Below are positions 1-5,413 of a stretch of DNA of 5,519 nucleotides, piece after piece. The notes under the pieces were generated by a model. That model saw nothing but the letters and a program-made list of their open reading frames with translations. It ran no database searches and had not been told where the DNA came from. The position numbers and the translations under genes were made by a program. The stretch is from Bacillota bacterium. GTDB lineage: Bacteria > Bacillota > Clostridia > Lachnospirales > Lachnospiraceae. The stretch spans positions 1-5,519 of the forward strand of contig JAEWHR010000193.1 of NCBI GenBank assembly GCA_023387655.1. The letters are read 5' to 3'. The stretch's first letter is position 1. Each line of letters opens with the position of its first letter.

Positions 1-1289
1 GGAATTTCTGCTATTAATTCTTCTCCATGATTTCGGTTAATCACAAGCTGGAGTTTCCTTCCACTTTCATAACAAAGAGAAAATCTCGCATAAGTAGCGG
101 TACTATAATAACAAGTTAATCCTGCCTGTTCCCCATCTTTACTTGGGTAGAATTCTAATTTTGTTTCTGCTTCATAGGAAAGCTCCTGCTCTCTACGAAC
201 TAGGGTATTCTTAGCGCGGATCTCCTCTAATTTACCATCTCTCGTCCAGATACGAAAATACCCTGGTCTCTCTGTTAAAGAACAGCTACCATAGTCAGGA
301 TTTCTAACGAATTCCCACTCTAAATTAAGCTTTTCTTCCTCAAAATCATCTTTCAGATTTCTCTCAAAAACACAGGTCGGAAGATCTGGTGCTATTTGTC
401 TCTCACTTGGTCCTTTTCCTTCGTTAACTATAAACCATCCATCCTCTGTCCAGGTAACTGGGTCTAGTCCGGATTCTCTACCAACGGTGGTATATCTCCC
501 TTGATTTGGTCTGCCAAGCAAATAATACATCCACCAATCATCATTTTGTGTCTGAACTAGTTTTCCATGACCAGTACGTTGTATTGGAGAATCCTCCTTA
601 AACTGACGTAGTACTGGGTTATATGGACACTCCTCATAAGGACCATAAAGATTTTTAGAACGTGCCACATTAATACCGTGACCATATCCAGTTCCACCCT
701 CTGCTACGATAGCATAATAGTATCCATCCTTTTTCATAATGTGAGGTCCTTCTGGACAACGCTCACCAGTCCCTGCCCATGCGGAAACAGGTTCTCCAAT
801 CACATGTTTTCCATCGTCACTTAATGGAATAACCGTTGCTGCTTTTGCTATTACCATATAGTGTTTTCCGTCATCATCAATGAAATGAGATGGGTCAATT
901 GCATCTACTTCAAGCCATGTAGGGGCGGAATAAGGTCCTTCAGGAGTTTTTGAAGTTACTAAAAGCTGTCTACGAAGTACATCATTTCCTCTAGTACCAT
1001 CCCCATTTAAACGAAGTGTAGCATAAATGTAAAAGGTACCATCATGGTACGAAATATCTGGTGCCCAGATCCCGTGGGAATCTTTTATATCCTCTAATGG
1101 AAGATATTCTGGGTTCGTTATCGCATGCCCAATAATGCGCCAATGAACCATATCCTTAGAATGGGATATCGGTATCGCTGGGAAATACTGAAAAGAGGAA
1201 TTTACCATGTAATAATCGTCTCCAACACGAATGACGGACGGATCTGGAAAAAAGCCTCGTTGTACTGGATTACAATATTCTTGTCTCAT
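1..1289 (-). CDS. Glycoside hydrolase family 43 enzyme (beta-xylosidase / alpha-L-arabinofuranosidase type), 3' end outside window
   Basis: My translation from ATG 1289 gives 429 codons open to the left edge, so the C-terminus is missing. The N-terminal part is a GH43 five-bladed propeller: FFPDPS carries the general base Asp16, IDPSHF carries the pKa-modulating Asp132, and CPEGPH carries the general acid Glu180. TGHG at 239-242 supplies the conserved histidine (His241). From about residue 313 (DDFEEEKLNLEWEF, then RPGYFRIW) the sequence resembles the concanavalin-like GH43 C-terminal domain; relatives usually run about 500-550 residues, so roughly 80-120 are missing. There is no signal peptide, so the enzyme should act in the cytoplasm on imported oligosaccharides. 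GGAGG lies 9 nt before the ATG. It follows the transporter genes, which suggests a xylan- or arabinan-derived substrate. Family assignment is firm; subfamily and xylose-versus-arabinose preference are not decided by what I can see. Confidence 0.93.
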   Translation of the reverse strand, partial: MRQEYCNPVQRGFFPDPSVIRVGDDYYMVNSSFQYFPAIPISHSKDMVHWRIIGHAITNPEYLPLEDIKDSHGIWAPDISYHDGTFYIYATLRLNGDGTRGNDVLRRQLLVTSKTPEGPYSAPTWLEVDAIDPSHFIDDDGKHYMVIAKAATVIPLSDDGKHVIGEPVSAWAGTGERCPEGPHIMKKDGYYYAIVAEGGTGYGHGINVARSKNLYGPYEECPYNPVLRQFKEDSPIQRTGHGKLVQTQNDDWWMYYLLGRPNQGRYTTVGRESGLDPVTWTEDGWFIVNEGKGPSERQIAPDLPTCVFERNLKDDFEEEKLNLEWEFVRNPDYGSCSLTERPGYFRIWTRDGKLEEIRAKNTLVRREQELSYEAETKLEFYPSKDGEQAGLTCYYSTATYARFSLCYESGRKLQLVINRNHGEELIAEI

Positions 1290-1376
1290 CTTTGTTGACC
1301 TCCAACCATTTCTAATGCTTGTCTGTATGTAACATAGAAGCTCTTACTCTTAGAAAGCTAGAATTTCTATATACTT

Positions 1377-1405
1377 ATCATACAAAGAATGCGGGAATAT
1401 CGCAA
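1377..1405 (-). promoter_or_regulatory. Candidate sigma-A promoter for the GH43 gene
   Basis: On the minus strand TTGCGA (1405-1400; 4 of 6 to TTGACA) is followed by a 17-nt spacer and TATGAT (1382-1377; 5 of 6 to TATAAT). It would start transcription about 80 nt before the GH43 ATG. The -35 hexamer lies in the loop of the stem-loop at 1389-1420, and the spacer contains one stem arm, so promoter and RNA structure share the same bases. In AT-rich DNA such matches can arise by chance; no transcription evidence is available. Confidence 0.4.
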
Positions 1406-1420
1406 TGGAGATTCCCGCAT
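1389..1420 (-). terminator. Intercistronic stem-loop between binding-protein and GH43 genes (partial terminator or mRNA stabiliser)
   Basis: ATGCGGGAAT (1389-1398) and ATTCCCGCAT (1411-1420) form a perfect 10-bp stem with a 12-nt loop, 26 nt after the binding-protein stop codon. On the transcribed minus strand the stem is followed by TCTTTGTATG, a poor U-tract, so full termination is unlikely. Leaky termination or protection of the 3' end of the binding-protein message fits better. Such hairpins after solute-binding-protein genes are common in sugar operons and let the binding protein be made in excess of downstream products. Confidence 0.65.
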
Positions 1421-1446
1421 ATTTCTATTTATTTATAATATATTCA

Positions 1447-2967
1447 TTACTTCGCTAGAAACTCGTCCCACTGTCTTTGGATTTCTGCAAAATAAGTATC
1501 CCATCCAGCAACATTCAACTCTTTTCTAAGCTGCTCAATACCAGTATCGTAATCTTTGATACCAGATAACATAGGATTTGCTAACTCTCCCCAGATACTT
1601 TCAATCTGCGCTTTTTCTGTTTTAACTGGATCATAATCAATAGAGAAACCAAAGCTACAACTTGGAATTGCTTCATTATCCCAGTTGCGGTAAGTCTCAA
1701 TAAAGTCATTTGGGAATCTTTCATCAAAGGTAGAGATATTTACATTAAACACCATCCATTGATAGAATAATTCCTGTGTATTTTTTGTTACAATCTTGCT
1801 GTCTACTACATCGTAGTCAACACCTTTGATACCATAAATAAATGCATCTGCAAGTTCTGTATTCTTCTGTAAAAGGTTAACAAACATAGCTACTCGGTCA
1901 GCCTTCTTTGAAGTTACAGGAACTTGGAATGCTGTACTTTCATAGGTTCCCTTGTAAATTGGCTTTTCAGGATTTAAATAGTATTCTTTTGTAGAAGCAT
2001 CTGGTACAACCTGCTTTAAACTTGGCTCATTTTCAATAACAGTTGTTCCACAAGTACCTCTAAAGAATGAAGTTAATCCACTCTGGAATGGTAATGTTAC
2101 AGTGTTAGTCAACATATCCTTTGGTATTAAGCCTTCTTTATACCATTCATTGTACAAACGTACAGCCTTTTCAAACTCTTCAGTCTCTACAAAGTTTACT
2201 AATTCTTTCGTATCCTGATCTACCCATATTTCAGCAGTTAATGGTGTAATATTACGATCGCTTAATCCACGAATAATATATTCTGCAGAAGCTAAATCAT
2301 AAGTTGCATAGAGACCGTATTTTTCTTTTGCCTGCTTTGCATATTCCTTTAAATCTTCAATGGAGGCAATATCACTCATACCGATATCTTCCATAATATC
2401 TTGTCTTACGCAAACTGTATTGAAAACACCAGCAGTTGGTTTATTACCGATTGGAATGGCATAGACTCCATCACCATAACGATAAGCATCAAACGCAACC
2501 TCGTTCATGTTCTTATGCCAATCCGGAAGATAAGTATCAATGACATCTGATAAGTCTTGTAAGTATCCCTTACTAACACTGGAGGCAGCCCAACGTGGAT
2601 CTACAATACAAGCGTCAAATTCCTGACCGGAAGCAATCATTAAGTCTACCTTACCACCGGTACCATTCTCAGACCATGGTAAGTACATTAACTCAACTTT
2701 TGTGTTAATTTCATCAATGAAAATCTGCTGGAACTCATTTTCCATTAATTCTGCCATTCTTGGTGATTCTTCCCCAAATAAAATCACCTTAATGGTATCA
2801 AGTTTCTCCGGACGTAACGGATTGTCACTCTTATTTCCTGTAGTCCCCTCATTTGCCACATCTTTCGAAGTATCTGGTTCAGACTTCTTCCCTGAACCAC
2901 AACCAACCATCGAAACAGCAAGTGTTGCTGCTAATAATCCCGCAGCGATACGTTTCATCATTCTCAT
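1447..2967 (-). CDS. Lipoprotein solute-binding protein of a CUT1-type oligosaccharide ABC transporter (LplA/YtcQ-like)
   Basis: The 506-residue protein is the extracellular sugar receptor of the transporter encoded just upstream. A basic N-terminus and hydrophobic stretch (about 7-21) lead to the lipobox MVGC, so lipid-modified Cys23 anchors it to the outer face of the membrane. A polar Gly/Ser/Lys/Asp linker follows to about residue 55. The first core strand (TIKVILFGE, 58-66) opens the family 1 solute-binding fold. The C-terminal part (about 370-500, including FIYGIKGVDY and the FGFSIDYDPVKTE segment) resembles the DUF3502 domain of LplA/YtcQ-type lipoproteins. ATG 2967 is preferred over the ATGs at codons 3 and 4 because AGGAGG (2980-2975) ends 7 nt before it. 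The gene ends in tandem stops, TAATGA. The order permease-permease-binding protein-GH43 suggests a hemicellulose oligosaccharide ligand, but the ligand cannot be read from the sequence. It may have its own promoter (2988-3016). Confidence 0.93.
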   Translation of the reverse strand: MRMMKRIAAGLLAATLAVSMVGCGSGKKSEPDTSKDVANEGTTGNKSDNPLRPEKLDTIKVILFGEESPRMAELMENEFQQIFIDEINTKVELMYLPWSENGTGGKVDLMIASGQEFDACIVDPRWAASSVSKGYLQDLSDVIDTYLPDWHKNMNEVAFDAYRYGDGVYAIPIGNKPTAGVFNTVCVRQDIMEDIGMSDIASIEDLKEYAKQAKEKYGLYATYDLASAEYIIRGLSDRNITPLTAEIWVDQDTKELVNFVETEEFEKAVRLYNEWYKEGLIPKDMLTNTVTLPFQSGLTSFFRGTCGTTVIENEPSLKQVVPDASTKEYYLNPEKPIYKGTYESTAFQVPVTSKKADRVAMFVNLLQKNTELADAFIYGIKGVDYDVVDSKIVTKNTQELFYQWMVFNVNISTFDERFPNDFIETYRNWDNEAIPSCSFGFSIDYDPVKTEKAQIESIWGELANPMLSGIKDYDTGIEQLRKELNVAGWDTYFAEIQRQWDEFLAK

Positions 2968-2987
2968 AACATGTCCTCCTAAACATT

Positions 2988-3016
2988 ATTATATTAAAAA
3001 TTCACCTAGCTGTGAA
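2988..3016 (-). promoter_or_regulatory. Strong-looking internal sigma-A promoter before the binding-protein gene
   Basis: On the minus strand TTCACA (3016-3011; 5 of 6 to TTGACA), a 17-nt spacer and a perfect TATAAT (2993-2988) lie between the second permease and the binding-protein gene. The predicted start near 2982 would give a leader of only about 15 nt, with AGGAGG almost at the 5' end. It is the best match to a vegetative promoter in the window. The same bases form the hairpin at 2993-3024, so the match could be partly a by-product of an AT-rich stem. Confidence 0.5.
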
Positions 3017-3024
3017 CCTTTAAT
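2993..3024 (-). promoter_or_regulatory. Intercistronic RNA hairpin upstream of the binding-protein gene
   Basis: In the minus-strand transcript, ATTAAAGGTTCAC (3024-3012) pairs with GTGAATTTTTAAT (3005-2993) across a 6-nt loop, giving a 13-bp stem. The two central G-U wobbles are allowed only in RNA from this strand; the opposite strand would have C-A mismatches. The stem ends 12 nt before the AGGAGG. It may protect the 5' end of a processed binding-protein message, or slow transcription after the permeases. The stem is AT-rich, so its stability is modest. Confidence 0.5.
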
Positions 3025-3035
3025 TCCGTGATAAT

Positions 3036-3941
3036 TTAGCCTTTTACAGCCCCAACAATAACGCCTTTTGTAAAATATTTCTGTGCAAATGGATATAAAC
3101 AAATAATAGGTCCGATGGTAATACAGATAACCGCCATTTTTGTTGTCTCTAATGGAGTATTAATGGTATACCCAAGTGACTGATTTGCCTGACTTGCCAT
3201 AAACTGAACATTAGACAGCATATTGTATAAATAATACTGAAGCGGATAGAGCTTTTGTTTATTGACAAACATCAGAGCCAGATAATAATCATTCCAATAC
3301 GAAATTGCGTAGAATAAACCTACTGTTACCAACCCAACCTTCGCAAGGGGGAAATAAACCGTAAAAAATATCTTCAAATAACTAGCACCATCCATACGAG
3401 CAGCCTCTGCCATCTCATCCGGAATCGACTTAAAGAAGTTACGGAGTAAAAATACATTAAATGCACTCATGCTGCATGGTAAAATTAATGCTGCGAATGT
3501 ATCTGTTAAATGATAATATTTTGTACACATGATGTACCAAGGTAATAAACCTGCAGAAAAAATCATTGGTATATAAAGAAATAAGTTAAGTGCAGATTTT
3601 GGACGGAACTCTTTAACAGAAAGGGCATATGCAAAACCTGCAGAGATGAATACAGAAAACGCAGTACCAATCACGGTAACTAAAATCGTTATCTTATATG
3701 CATTAAACAGATTCTTACCCATAGAGTTAAAGACAAGCTTATACGCTTCAAGGCTAAACTTTGTAGGTATTACCTTAAATCCCTCTTTGATGACTGAAGT
3801 TTCATCCGAGAAGGATACTCCCACAGCAAGCAACATAGGGTAAAGACATACTGCTGCAAAGAAGATTACTATCGCATAAAATGCTCCTCGTAGAAGCCTA
3901 TCACTTGATTTTATTTTGTTCGATCGTTTTCTTTTCGACAT
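3036..3941 (-). CDS. ABC transporter permease, LplC/YtcP-like (CUT1 oligosaccharide family)
   Basis: The 301-residue inner subunit of the sugar channel pairs with the permease encoded just upstream. Hydrophobic segments near 17-39, 83-108, 116-138, 148-168, 199-222 and 265-285 give the six-helix topology usual for the family. The cytoplasmic EAA loop that docks on the ATPase is clear: EAARMDG at 179-185, continuing to FPLAK at 197-201. The C-terminus (FAQKYFTKG...GAVKG, 285-301) is typical of LplC/YtcP proteins, and the length matches the family. The ATG at 3941 follows AGGAGGG (3954-3948) by 6 nt, and that site includes part of the upstream permease's TAG stop; the 11-nt gap makes translational coupling likely. 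No ATPase gene is adjacent, so the energising subunit must come from elsewhere. Subfamily is secure; substrate is inferred from the adjoining GH43 gene. Confidence 0.94.
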   Translation of the reverse strand: MSKRKRSNKIKSSDRLLRGAFYAIVIFFAAVCLYPMLLAVGVSFSDETSVIKEGFKVIPTKFSLEAYKLVFNSMGKNLFNAYKITILVTVIGTAFSVFISAGFAYALSVKEFRPKSALNLFLYIPMIFSAGLLPWYIMCTKYYHLTDTFAALILPCSMSAFNVFLLRNFFKSIPDEMAEAARMDGASYLKIFFTVYFPLAKVGLVTVGLFYAISYWNDYYLALMFVNKQKLYPLQYYLYNMLSNVQFMASQANQSLGYTINTPLETTKMAVICITIGPIICLYPFAQKYFTKGVIVGAVKG

Positions 3942-3947
3942 GCTATA

Positions 3948-3955
3948 CCCTCCTA
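3948..3955 (-). promoter_or_regulatory. Ribosome binding site overlapping the upstream permease stop codon
   Basis: On the minus strand the stop TAG (3955-3953) of the first permease shares bases with AGGAGGG (3954-3948), read as TAGGAGGG. Ribosomes ending the first permease are thus placed directly on the start site of the second, an arrangement that would help keep the two channel subunits at equal levels. Confidence 0.8.
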
Positions 3956-4909
3956 GAACAATTTGTATTCTTTATCAAATCGGCCTGCCATCCAGTTGGA
4001 GAATAATACAAGTACAAACCCAAAGACAGACTGATACAAGCCAATTGCTGATCCCATGGTAAAATCACCGATTCCTACAACAGAACGATATACAAAGGAA
4101 TCAATAATCTCAGTTGTTTCTAATAACATTGGAGATAAATTTGTCAAGGACATTAACATAGTCAAGTCACCGCTTAACATTCTACCTACGGATAGTAAGA
4201 ATAGAATGATTACCGTCGGTTTAAGTAATGGGATTGTAATAAACTTTATTTTTTGCCATGTTGTCGCCCCATCAACCTCTGCTGACTCATAAAATGCGGT
4301 ATCAAATCCTGTTATAGTCGCGAAATATATGATGGCACTATATCCTGCACCCTTCCATATATTTGATAAGGTTAATATAATACGCCAATACTTAGGATCA
4401 TTAAAAAAATCCACTCTGTCAAAACCAAGAGATACTAAAAATGAATTAATCGTACCTCCATCGTAGTTTAATAAAGCTTTTAAGATGCCACCTGCAACTA
4501 CCCAAGAAATAAAATAAGGAAGGATGGATAAGGACTGAGTTATCTTAAGTACCTTCTTATTTCTAATTTCATTAAACATAATAGCAAGACCGACTGCTGC
4601 GGTTGTTCCACAAATAGTATATAAGGTATTCAGTAAGATTGTATTTTTGGTTGCTCTCCATGCTTTCTCAAAGTTAGCAAAGAAGAATTTAAAATTCTCA
4701 AATCCTACCCACGGACTTCCAAAAATACCATCTTGAAAGTTATACTTTTTAAAAACAACAACCAATCCTGACATCGGTATGTAAGCAAACATTAAGGTAA
4801 TAATAATTCCCGGCAGTGCCAACAGCCAAAGTCCATAATATTTTTTGAAATGCTTTGCTATTTTGATGCCAATGGAATCCTTTCTCCTGATTCTTGTTAC
4901 GTCACTCAC
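3953..4909 (-). CDS. ABC transporter permease, LplB-like (CUT1 oligosaccharide family), GTG start
   Basis: The 318-residue integral membrane subunit is the first of the two channel proteins. After a short basic N-terminus, KKYYGLWLLALPG (22-34) leads into helix 1, followed by the family-typical YIPMSGLVVVFKKYNF (43-58) and WVGFENFKFFF (67-77). Further hydrophobic segments lie near 88-112, 124-148, 176-200, 230-252 and 285-305. The EAA-type loop is ESAEVDG (208-214) followed by IPLLKP (226-231), the contact to the ATPase. The start is GTG 4909 because AAGGAGG (4923-4917) lies 7 nt before it. The frame stays open upstream to a TTG at 4999, but that has no good ribosome binding site and would add 30 residues unlike the family's N-terminus. 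The gene opens the operon and ends 11 nt before the second permease. The substrate is presumably an oligosaccharide; which one is not visible here. Confidence 0.93.
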   Translation of the reverse strand: MSDVTRIRRKDSIGIKIAKHFKKYYGLWLLALPGIIITLMFAYIPMSGLVVVFKKYNFQDGIFGSPWVGFENFKFFFANFEKAWRATKNTILLNTLYTICGTTAAVGLAIMFNEIRNKKVLKITQSLSILPYFISWVVAGGILKALLNYDGGTINSFLVSLGFDRVDFFNDPKYWRIILTLSNIWKGAGYSAIIYFATITGFDTAFYESAEVDGATTWQKIKFITIPLLKPTVIILFLLSVGRMLSGDLTMLMSLTNLSPMLLETTEIIDSFVYRSVVGIGDFTMGSAIGLYQSVFGFVLVLFSNWMAGRFDKEYKLF

Positions 4910-4916
4910 TGTTTTT

Positions 4917-4923
4917 CCTCCTT
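4917..4923 (-). promoter_or_regulatory. Ribosome binding site fixing the GTG start of the LplB-like permease
   Basis: AAGGAGG (4923-4917) is followed by AAAAACA and GTG at 4909-4907. The 7-nt spacing and near-perfect match decide for GTG over the upstream in-frame TTG at 4999. Confidence 0.85.
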
Positions 4924-4961
4924 GCTTGTGCTGATTTACAAGTGCATTATGAAGGGAATTC

Positions 4962-4973
4962 TGATATATATCA
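4962..4973. promoter_or_regulatory. 12-bp perfect palindrome in the operon leader
   Basis: TGATATATATCA reads the same on both strands and lies in the untranslated leader, about 53 nt before the GTG start and 45-50 nt downstream of the predicted transcription start. It could be an operator half-site pair or part of a leader hairpin; on the minus strand GCATT (4978-4974) and AATGC (4949-4945) could close a wider stem around it. AT alternation makes a chance palindrome plausible. Confidence 0.3.
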
Positions 4974-5019
4974 ATGCTAAGGAATTGCAAAACTATCAAA
5001 AAACTTACCTAAATACGGT

Positions 5020-5047
5020 ATAGTAGAAGAATTTAATAGAAGGTCAA
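5020..5047 (-). promoter_or_regulatory. Candidate sigma-A promoter of the transporter operon
   Basis: On the minus strand TTGACC (5047-5042; 5 of 6 to TTGACA), a 16-nt spacer and TACTAT (5025-5020; 4 of 6 to TATAAT) would start transcription near 5012, leaving a leader of about 100 nt. A perfect TATAAT also occurs at 5057-5052 but has no usable -35 at the right distance. Downstream of the -10, TACC/GGTA arms separated by 7 nt sit at the predicted start and might bind a regulator. I see no clear catabolite (cre) site. Confidence 0.5.
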
Positions 5048-5117
5048 TTTTATTATAATTTGTTATCTACCTGTATTTTCTCTTAGTATATTAAACACCA
5101 TTAATGATTTTCTGTTT

Positions 5118-5243
5118 CAGTTAATACCTCTTCCAATTCTACTTATGCCCTATCTATTTCTACTAATGCCTCTTCTTATCTTACTAATACCTCACCTGAT
5201 TTCATCAACTTCTTACTTATTTCTACTAAAGCCTTAATCATCT
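5118..5243. repeat. Degenerate tandem array of six 21-bp units
   Basis: Six consecutive units of exactly 21 bp start at 5118, 5139, 5160, 5181, 5202 and 5223, with plus-strand consensus close to CTACTAATGCCTCTTCTTATT. Units 2, 3 and 4 agree best; unit 5 is the most diverged. A possible seventh, out of phase by one base, lies at about 5098-5117. Read on the minus strand in the frame of ATG 5241, the units spell heptads close to EALVEID (others are KALVEIS, EVLTETE), with hydrophobic residues at positions 3 and 6, the a/d spacing of a coiled coil. TAA stops at 5178-5176 and 5145-5143 break that frame, and no ribosome binding site precedes the ATG. It may be a decayed coding fragment or a non-coding satellite. 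Confidence 0.75.
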
Positions 5244-5251
5244 ACAACGAG

Positions 5252-5317
5252 AAAAAGACAGGGACAGATCAAACATCCAAAACAAGTACTTTGGAATATT
5301 GTCTCTGTTCCTGTCTT
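5252..5317 (-). terminator. Long imperfect hairpin with T-run, probable terminator of the SLH-like gene
   Basis: Arms 5255-5268 (AAGACAGGGACAGA) and 5304-5317 (TCTGTTCCTGTCTT) pair over 14 positions with one imperfect pair. An inner stem, TCCAAA (5276-5281) with TTTGGA (5290-5295), closes an 8-nt loop. Reading the minus strand, the structure is followed at once by TTTTT (5256-5252), the layout of a rho-independent terminator, about 97 nt after the SLH-like stop. It would separate that gene from the transporter operon. Its 63-bp palindromic span is larger than most simple terminators, so it may derive from a dispersed palindromic repeat. Confidence 0.65.
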
Positions 5318-5413
5318 ACAACTAAATCACAGTATCTTTTTTAGCATATACTCTTTACCTATTTCTATAGCAAATATTAATAAAGATTTCTCAAAGATAT
5401 ATTGGTTACATAA

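Larger units (their letters stand above)
4910..5413. other. Gene-free 504-bp stretch between the SLH-like gene and the transporter operon
   Basis: No convincing gene is present on either strand. In minus-strand order it holds about 95 nt of AT-rich sequence after the SLH-like gene, a long hairpin with T-run, a degenerate 21-bp tandem array, a pyrimidine-rich plus strand, a candidate promoter and the operon leader. The piece 5413-5330 is open in the same frame as the SLH-like gene beyond its TAA stop and ends at TGA 5329-5327; this is short enough to be chance. Each recognisable element is listed separately. Confidence 0.7.

Noticed and set aside
2702..3031. Plus-strand open frame of about 109 codons
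   Set aside because: It lies opposite the N-terminal part of the lipoprotein gene, has no ribosome binding site, and its translation resembles no protein; it is a shadow of the real gene.
3646..3843. Plus-strand open frame of about 65 codons
   Set aside because: It is entirely antisense to the well-supported LplC-like permease and has no initiation signal.
4056..4292. Plus-strand open frame of about 78 codons
   Set aside because: It is antisense to the LplB-like permease; the opposite strand has clear family motifs and a good start.
5052..5057. Perfect TATAAT as the main operon -10
   Set aside because: No acceptable -35 lies 16-18 nt upstream and there is no extended -10 TG; it is within an AT-rich run, so the TTGACC/TACTAT pair was preferred.
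4910..5060. Catabolite-responsive (cre) operator near the operon promoter
   Set aside because: I looked for a TGNAANCG-type palindrome and found no convincing match on either strand.
5097..5237. Plus-strand open frame through the 21-bp array (Leu/Pro-rich)
   Set aside because: It has no start codon with a ribosome binding site and arises because the plus strand is pyrimidine-rich; the minus-strand heptad reading is more protein-like, though itself broken.
5176..5241. A 21-codon minus-strand ORF (ATG 5241 to TAA 5176) as a real small gene
   Set aside because: There is no Shine-Dalgarno sequence, it sits within the degenerate repeat, and it stops at what looks like a decayed repeat unit; it is described as part of the repeat instead.
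5118..5243. The 21-bp array as a CRISPR
   Set aside because: Units are contiguous and degenerate, with no distinct unique spacers between conserved repeats, and no cas gene is present.
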